This document shows, in pieces, positions 57,618-64,000 of a stretch of DNA of 64,000 nucleotides. Position numbers and translations under genes: made by a program. Position 1 is the first letter of the stretch; each line of letters begins with the position of its first letter. The stretch is from the NCBI GenBank assembly GCA_037954665.1, contig JBBMOL010000065.1, forward strand, positions 3,658,001-3,722,000, read 5' to 3'. This DNA comes from Laguncularia racemosa (lineage: Eukaryota; Streptophyta; Magnoliopsida; Myrtales; Combretaceae). The notes beneath the pieces were generated by a model that saw only the letters and a program-made list of their open reading frames with translations, had not been told where the DNA came from and searched no databases.

Positions 57618-58156
57618 TTGTGACCTAAATATCAAAGAAAACAGCAGACAAAAACCTCACTCCCTCATGTGTTTTCTAAAAAAATTGGCTTTTACCCTTT
57701 TTTGATCTTAGACTCTCTTGCCTTTTACCACTCAAGCAATCTTTATGATTTTTTTTTATACAAAAGGTTCACACCAAATAGTAATTTAAGAACTCAAATG
57801 TATTCCAATTTTAAAGAAGAAACACAAAGGAACAGCAAAGAAATAGGACTTTTCCATATGATAGAATACCCAAAGACTCTAGATCCAAACAACCCAATAA
57901 TCAAATAACGATAGAAATAATGAGATCAGAACCGATATCGATAGCCTACCTTCTTTTTTTTCATAGATAATCAAATTTTGACCTTATTTTTTAATTAGAA
58001 CTAATTCACAAAAATTGGAATTTTGATCCATCTAAAATTCACGAATCTAATCACAAGAAATTATGAAAAGGGAAAATGAAAAGACAACAAGAATCAAGAA
58101 CAAAGAAAATGACAATAGAAAACAAAAGAATAAGTAATTACTTTGTGATATCCTTT

Positions 58157-58168
58157 GCTCTAATACCA
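58157..58168 (-). promoter_or_regulatory. Primer-binding site (initiator Met tRNA)
   Basis: Minus-strand TGGTATTAGAGC, one transition from TGGTATCAGAGC, 2 bp from the 5' LTR. Confidence 0.9.
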
Positions 58169-58170
58169 AA

Positions 58171-58924
58171 TGATGCAGAAATCCTAAGATCCAATTATGT
58201 CTTAGAACTCGTTATCAATCAAATCAGAATTTGATCCTCACCAAGGTAGTCATATAGGTTTGTTTAATTACCTTATAAGAAGTTTTTTATAAGAACTCAA
58301 GATATAAATTCGAAATTCCCTTGAGCCCTAGATAAAAAATATTCAAGAATAAGAGAAATAGGAAGAAAAATCGGATTATAGAAGAGAATCTCAATTGCAA
58401 TTCAATTCAACACCTTATGCATAAAAAATAATAATAAAACAAGCTCTCTCATATAACTTAAGAAAAGATACCATCTATCTTTTTTTGCAAACTGATAGTG
58501 CCTTATATATAAGATTATAACTTTTATTGCCTCTAACCTAAAAGAAGATGAAAGGGTTTTAAGATATTTGTAACATACATTTGTAATATTTTTTTGCAAA
58601 CATTTATTACATTTAAAACCTTAATTTCACTTTTATTATCCTCTAGTTGCCCATCTTCAAGGAATTTAATTATTAGGCCTTAATTTTGTGCTTATCTTCC
58701 TCTAATTACCAACTTCAAGCAAATTAATTATCTTAGACTCCTCAAAAACTCCACATGTGGATAGCCCATCCTCAACCCATTTTTGGACAAATAGTTGAAG
58801 TTGCTTCTTTAGCCTTTTAGCTTGTGCCCTAGTGATTGGTCTACTGAAATCTTGAGCTTCTCCTTGAGCATTTCCAATATAGGGATCTTGAACACCAGGG
58901 ACTTTTTGTACACCCTTTATATCA
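58171..58924 (-). repeat. 5' LTR of the CRM-like element
   Basis: Plus-strand tgatgcagaa...ttatatca. A minus-strand TATA box (CTTATATATAAGG) is near 58505. Confidence 0.93.
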
Positions 58925-58955
58925 CTGGATCTTTACTTGAGAATTGAAGTAAGTA

Positions 58956-59215
58956 TGCGAAGTTATATAATTAGTAGTTGTAGTTTAGATAAGTGCTAAG
59001 TGGCAAAATAAGAGATTGCCATATGCCATATTAAAATAGAAAGTTGGTTAATCTAGTTGAGGATATAAATAGTAGAAATATTTAATTGTAACTAAGTTTT
59101 CCAAATATATCAAGAATAAAGAGGACATTATGTTTTCTGTTTGCAATCTTCTTGAACAAATATACTCATGTATAGTGATTCTACAATAGACATTCTGCAT
59201 CAGCAAAGACTCACA
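58956..59215 (+). repeat. 5' LTR of the copia element
   Basis: TGCGAAGTTATATAATT...GACTCACA, TATA box 'ggatataaatag' near 59064. The copy at 63703 has the same layout. Confidence 0.88.
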
Positions 59216-59227
59216 TGGTATTAGAGC
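59216..59227 (+). promoter_or_regulatory. Primer-binding site (initiator Met tRNA)
   Basis: TGGTATTAGAGC lies immediately after the LTR. Confidence 0.9.
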
Positions 59228-59300
59228 AACGAGATTAATTCACTTTGTCGATAGAAAGTATTAAACTATCTATAGAAAGAAGTTTGTTTGATCTTCCAAA

Positions 59301-60190
59301 AATGAATTTCAGTGATTAATCAATTTCAAACCCTCTGTTTCTTTCTAGAGCAGATAATCTCGGGATGAGTATAGGAAGCTTGATCTTCAATGGAAATAAC
59401 TTTCTTGCATGGAGCCAATTGATCAAAATATCTTTGGGAGCAAAATTAAATTTGGGATTTCTTGATGGAATAGTTTTGAAACTAGAAGAAAATGATCGTA
59501 ATCATATATGGTGGATTAGATGCAACTATATGGTTAGATATTAGATGTTAATTCCATGGTGAATGATCTTGTAAAAAATTTCTTATATACACAGTTAACT
59601 CAAGATTTATGGAAAGAAATTGTGAAACAATGTAAGACTGCAAGTGGACCATTGATCTTCTAGCTACAAAATGAAATCAATAATCTACGACAAGAAAATC
59701 AATCAATGAGTATTTGCTTCAATAAAGTTAAATGTTGTTAGGATGAGCTTAATGCATTGTATGCATATCTGTTATGTAGTTGTGGTAGAATGGATGTTTG
59801 CACATGTAGTCTTAGAGGAAGAATTCAAAATTTTGAATCACATAATAAATTGATTCAATTTTTAATGGGATTAAGCGAAGCTTACAAAGGACTACATAAT
59901 CAAATCTTGTCCGTAGATCCATTACCTACAATTAACAAAGCATTATATATTGTGCAGTAAGTGGAGAAGTAAAGGCATATCATGAATGGTTTTAATTCAA
60001 GTGTTGAAGTTTTGGTATTTCTTACAAACAAAACAGAAATTCAAGGGATTAATGACAAAAGACAGAACAAGAAGAGTTCTTGCAAATATTGTAGAAAAGA
60101 ATGACACCTGATAGAAAATTGCTTTCAACTTATGGGATATCTAGAGAGGTTTAAGGGAAAGAGAGTTGGAAAAACAAAGTAAGTAAACAT
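59301..60190 (+). pseudogene. gag: Copia Gag (UBN2/Retrotran_gag type) with knuckle
   Basis: From ATG 59301: MNFSD, a stop, then SIGSLIFNGNNFLAWSQLIK and LGFLDGIVLKLEEND. After frame changes, KLIQFLMGLSEAYKGLHNQI and LSVDPLPTINKALYIVQ (59757-59960) are characteristic of copia gag, and a knuckle CKYCRKE*HLIENC follows near 60085-60125 with a stop inside. It is non-functional. Confidence 0.85.
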
Positions 60191-60277
60191 GATTTCTCAA
60201 GAGAAAGTAGATCAAGTTCTTGAAATGCTATTGATGATTCAGATGCACCTAAGCCTTCTAGAAATACAAACAAACAA

Positions 60278-60643
60278 ATGATTAATAGTATCTATGCAGA
60301 AGTGATGCGAATGTTAAAAGAAAACGAGGGAACGGGATACGTACACACCGATTTGGTTCATTGTGTAGGTACATTTGTTTCTTCTTCTTCTTCTTGCTAT
60401 AGCATTTTAAGTAATCGGTTGGCTCTTTGGGTTGTAGACATTGGTGCAATAGATCATATGTGTCCTTTTATTGAAATTTTGCATAACATCAAACATTTAA
60501 CAAAGCCTATACCAATTAAACTACCAAATGGAAGGACAATACATGTTAAGAAAGTTGGATTTGTCAATATTACTCCAACACTTACACTTCAACACGTTTT
60601 TTTATGTACCTTAGTTTACACACAATTTGTTATTAGTTTGTAG
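60278..60643 (+). pseudogene. pro: Copia protease domain
   Basis: The 121-codon frame contains LALWVVDIGAIDHMCPFIEI, the copia retropepsin site. The usual D-T-G reads D-I-G here, a missense at a conserved position. LPNGRTIHVKKVG follows. The GAG-pre-integrase region after 60700 is degraded (LHARLRH-like text near 60870-60890, CRTC near 60950). Confidence 0.8.
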
Positions 60644-61002
60644 AATTATCAAGGATCAATATTTAATAATAAAGATTAATAAACTCTAATATAAATTTTA
60701 GGACCACAATGAAACTTGTGTAGTTGCCAAAGCAGAGTTTGATAAATGGATTGTATCTTCTTCAATTAGAAAGCCATAGGTTGGTTTTAGATACAATTGG
60801 TTCTTCGAATTTAGCATAATTTAATCAGACTATGTTTGATGATAAAAATCATATAGATCTTTTACATGCTAGGTTAAGACATATTTTTGCTTCAATGCTA
60901 CAACATTTAGATGTTTGTAAGCATGAAAACTTTAATAATTTTTTCTGTCGTACATGTTAAATAGAAAAATTCCATAGATTTCCTTTTCAAAGAAGTATTA
61001 GT

Positions 61003-61566
61003 TTGTTTACTTTTCCATTTCAATTACTTCATATAGATGTTTGGGGACCATATAATGTTCCTTCCATAATTGGAGCTAGCTATTTTTTTAACTATAGTGG
61101 AGATTGCTCTGGATCTACTTGGACATATTTGCTTCATCATAAGTCGCAAGTACCAATGGTCTTAACACAATATTTCAAATATGTTTCCAACCAATTTGAC
61201 ATTGTTCTAAAGAAAGTTAGAATAGATAATGGAATAGAGTTCATGTTAAATGTTTGTCAAAAGTTATTTCAAGATCTAGGAATCATTCATCAACATAGCA
61301 CGATATATACACCACAACAAAATGGAAAAGTAGAAAGAAAACATAGACATTTATTGGATATTTCTAGAGCATTACAAACTCATGAAAATTTACCTAAGAA
61401 ATTTTATGGTGAATGTATTATAACAGCTACTTATCTTATAAATAAGATGCCAATGTTAAATCTAAGGTGGAAAACCCCATTTGAGAAACTGTTTAGCAAA
61501 CCTCCATATGATAATCTGAAAGTGCTAGGATGTCTTTGTTATGTTCACAACAATCTACCTAATTAA
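61003..61566 (+). pseudogene. int: Copia integrase core, catalytic triad kept
   Basis: The 187-codon frame reads LLHIDVWGPYNVPSIIGASY (first Asp), VRIDNGIEFML (second Asp) and YTPQQNGKVERKHRHLLDIS (Glu), so D, D and E are all present. WKTPFEKLFSKPPYDNLKVL follows, the usual copia integrase end. A stop at 61564 and frame changes follow (CVFRI, KRL). It is the best preserved domain of this element. Confidence 0.92.
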
Positions 61567-61996
61567 GATAAATTTGATTCTAGAGGAATTCATTGTGTTT
61601 TTAGGATATGAATTTGGACAAAAAGGTTATAAAGCGTTTGACATAGACAAACATTAAATTTTAATTAGTCATGATGTTAAATTTTTTAAAAACAGTTTTC
61701 CTTACAAAGAAGTTACTTCTCAACTTGATTCATTTGATCATAATATTCCACTTAATCATGCTCCTCTTTTAATTGTGGATTCAATTAGATGTCCAAATGA
61801 TGGAAATTATTATGCTAATAATAACAGTAATAGTTCTATTGAATTAGATACAAATAATACTCAATCTTTAAGAAGATCAAGACATAATCATAAACCTCCT
61901 TCTTGGCTTAATGATTTTGTTCATACAGTCTATAATAGCATATCTAGTGAACATTATACATCTTTTTTTCTTTATCATTTGAATGACCAAAACACT

Positions 61997-62869
61997 TGAT
62001 GTGCTTTAATTGATGGATTGCAATTATACAAAGACAATTGAAGAGTCAAACAACAAGCCACAAGATGAGTGACTCTAATCAACAATAAGACCCTAAAATT
62101 CAAGTGACCACCACACAATTTTCAATGATAATCACTAATAAATTCCGAATTACACAAATGAACAACACACTTAGAGTCTAATTACCACTAAAATGGTGTG
62201 AATCCAAGCTTGTAAAATGAACCCTAAATGGCGTGAATCAAAGACAACATAAAACAACTAATTCCTTACTAGATATGACACACTAGTTGGAATTAGGATC
62301 AACTTGTAATTTATTGATACTACTTACAACAAATCCAAGTCCACTCACCACAATCCTATAGAAGAATTGATAAGAGTGTTTTGTGAAAAAGATGGACACT
62401 CTCTCACGTGAAAGGGCGGCCAAAATTACAATGTTCAAAAGTCCCCAACAAACCTTAGTTAGTAAGTATTTATACTTGCTCCTATTAGAGTAAAATCACA
62501 TGAAAATTACAATTAAGCCACTTAGGTGGCCGGTTCTAAACACACATCACAAGTGAATCAAAAAGTCCAAAAAAATTAATAAAAGTGATCAGTTCAGTAA
62601 TAAAAATACAAGTACAAAAGATGGTCTTCAAAGAGCCGGTTCTTCAAGTCAATTGAGTTCATTGCGGACCGTTGGATGTGAGTCTGATGATGTTCCCAAT
62701 TTGATCAACAGTGTAGGTTATTTGGCATCCCCGTAAAGACTAACCACTGTACCTACTATAGTGCAAATAAAACATTATTAGAAAAAGAAATAAACACATA
62801 TGGACAATTTGGATCATATATCCAAATTAGGTTCTCCGATTGCTAAGACCACTGGGTAGATTCCCATCA
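61997..62869 (-). mobile_element. Solo LTR inside the copia element
   Basis: TGATGTGC...CCCATCA, 873 bp, flanked by acact (61992-61996) and acacc (62870-62874), one transition apart. A minus-strand TATA box (GTATAAATAC near 62470) suggests minus orientation. Copia coding text stops at its left edge and resumes (FPHDYVASLANVLAIKEP) at its right edge. Confidence 0.78.
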
Positions 62870-62879
62870 ACACCTTTTC

Positions 62880-63690
62880 CTCTTTTCCACATGATTATGT
62901 TGCTTCATTAGCTAATGTACTTGCAATTAAAGAGCCTACTCATAATTTAGAAGCTATTAAACATAAAGAGGATAGATGCAATGCATGACGAGCTTACTGC
63001 ATTAGAATTGAATGATACTTAGGAATTGACATGTTTGCCTAAAGGAAAGAAAGCCATTGTATCTAAGTGGATTTACAAAATAATGTATAGGGTAGATGGG
63101 GGCATTGAAAGGTATAAAGCTAGATTGGATGCAAAAGGATTTACTTAGGTTGAAGGAAAGTGGTGAAGCTTAGCACTGTTAGAGTTTTGTTAGCTATTGC
63201 AACTACTAAGAATCGGAAACTTCATCAAATAGATATTAACAACACCTTCTTATATGGACATATTGATGAGGAAACCTATATGATTCTTCTGGAAGGATAT
63301 GTAAAGGCCACTTCAAGTCAGGTTTACAAGCTCAAGAAATCACTTCAGGGATTAAAACAAGTGTTTAAGCAATGGAATATTGAAATTTCAAAATTTTTAA
63401 TTAGACAAGGCTTCAATTAGTCTAAACATGATCATTCTTTATTTATGACTACTAGTTTCTTTGCCTATTTAACTACTTGGCGATAATCATTCAGCTTTAA
63501 TGATTGTATCAAATTTGTGTTTGCATGGCATAACCAAAAAGGTGGATATAGACATTCATTTTGTATGGGATCATGTTAAATCTAACTTACTACAACCTCT
63601 ACATGTTTCTTCTTCAAATCAAGTTGCAAATATTCTTACTAAATCCACTCATCAGCCTCAATTCATTCATTTGTGTTCCAAGTTGCATTT
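62880..63690 (+). pseudogene. pol: Copia RT (N-terminal part) fused to RNase H end by deletion
   Basis: The connection region (IKEPTHNLEAIKHKED) and RT start (ELTCLPKGKKAIVSKWIYKI, YKARLDAKGFT) are frame-broken. The open piece 63160-63420 has LLAIATTKNRKLHQIDINNT, FLYGHIDEETYM and LKKSLQGLKQ. The sequence then jumps near 63480 to RNase H text (GDNHSALMIVSNLCLHGITK, VANILTKSTHQPQFIHL, to 63724). The YVDD active-site block and most of RNase H are absent, a deletion of several hundred bp. Confidence 0.88.
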
Positions 63691-63702
63691 GGGGGGAATC
63701 TA
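63690..63702 (+). promoter_or_regulatory. Polypurine tract of the copia element
   Basis: ttggggggaatcta directly precedes the 3' LTR. Confidence 0.85.
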
Positions 63703-63958
63703 TGGTGTAAAGTTATATAATTAGTAGTTGAGATAAGTGCTGAGTGGCAAAATAAGAGAGTGCCATGTTGCATATTAAAATTGAAAGTTGGTTAATCTAG
63801 TTGAGGATATAAATAGCATAAATATTTTACTACAACTAAGTTTTCCAAATACATCAAGAATAAAGAGTACATTACGTTTTCTGTTTGCAATCATCTTAAA
63901 CAAATATACTCATGCTTAGTGATTCTGCAGTAGACATTTTGCATCAGAAAGGCTTACA
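63703..63958 (+). repeat. 3' LTR of the copia element
   Basis: TGGTGTAAAGTTATATAATT...GGCTTACA, homologous to 58956-59215, with a TATA box near 63810. Confidence 0.88.
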
Positions 63959-64000
63959 AAGTCCAATTTAATGTTTTTGATATAAGAATGTTGCAACCCT

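Larger units (their letters stand above)
52281..58924 (-). mobile_element. Ty3/gypsy CRM-like retrotransposon, TSD ctgga
   Basis: LTRs 52281-53037 and 58171-58924 (about 757 and 754 bp, roughly 88-90% identical by eye) are flanked by perfect ctgga duplications (52276-52280, 58925-58929). Minus-strand order: 5' LTR, initiator-Met primer site (58157-58168), gag, knuckle, protease, RT, RNase H, integrase, purine tract, 3' LTR. Many stops and frameshifts make it an older, dead copy. The integrase end with 'YNVSTTFNVFDLSPFD' suggests the CRM-like chromovirus group. Confidence 0.92.
58956..63958 (+). mobile_element. Ty1/copia retrotransposon, TSD aagta/aagtc
   Basis: LTRs 58956-59215 and 63703-63958 (about 260 bp) flank a plus-strand interior: primer site, gag, knuckle, protease, integrase, then RT and RNase H, the copia order (integrase before RT). 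The flanking 5-mers aagta (58951-58955) and aagtc (63959-63963) differ by one base. A solo LTR has inserted at 61997-62869, and most of RT including its active site is deleted near 63480. Confidence 0.9.

Noticed and set aside
1..64000. tRNA, snRNA or miRNA genes
   Set aside because: No cloverleaf with A/B boxes or other RNA gene signature was recognised by eye; tRNA-like text seen is only the LTR primer-binding sites. A tRNAscan/Infernal run would be decisive.

Overview
The window looks like nuclear DNA from a flowering plant. It is AT-rich, filled with plant-type LTR retrotransposons, a LINE, CACTA and PIF/Harbinger DNA transposons and endogenous pararetrovirus debris, and it carries a decayed piece of chloroplast 16S rRNA. 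I found no convincing intact host gene. Every recognisable protein segment belongs to a mobile or viral-derived element, and every one is broken by stops, frameshifts or deletions. The species cannot be named from this sequence.

Layout, left to right. 1-3045: AT-rich DNA ending in a TATA-type repeat. 3225-4330 (-): 3' end of a LINE ORF2. 6475-7076: plastid 16S rRNA 3' end plus start of the 16S-23S spacer. 7690-9385 (-): endogenous caulimovirid reverse transcriptase/RNase H remains. 9386-19090: two direct copies of a dispersed repeat enclosing a Del-like LTR (10737-12805) and an inverted-repeat element (13040-18697). The inverted-repeat element was itself hit twice: in its left arm by a 2.1-kb LTR element that encodes only Gag (13104-15222), and in its centre by a solo LTR (16282-18005, TSD taatt). 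19440-28560 (-): second pararetrovirus locus (capsid/gag-like region, partly duplicated), split by a 7.2-kb element, probably one giant LTR (19745-26959, TSD catat), which in turn carries a minus-strand solo LTR (23405-25039, TSD atggt).

28735-35000: a second copy of the TATA-type repeat, then a PIF/Harbinger element with a MYB/SANT-like gene and a transposase gene, both minus. The transposase gene is interrupted by a 293-bp terminal-inverted-repeat element (9-bp TSD) and by a 3.1-kb gag-protease-only LTR element. 35713-41657 (+): the best preserved Ty3/gypsy element (TSD attta), with all pol domains recognisable, a 3' LTR followed by an extra partial LTR, and an integrase lacking its catalytic Glu. 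43998-48829: a CACTA element with TNP1-like exons. 52281-58924 (-): an older Ty3/gypsy (CRM-like) element (TSD ctgga). 58956-63958 (+): a Ty1/copia element with a large RT deletion and a solo LTR inside it.

The genes do not form a host pathway; the biology is layered insertion. Target-site duplications let much of the nesting order be read directly. Points most worth following: two unrelated LTR elements reduced to gag or gag-protease, one with a paralogous empty site visible in the same window; a palindromic CACGGCCGTG-type motif in 60-70-bp arrays in LTRs of several unrelated families; and a probable solo LTR of about 5.6 kb before nesting.
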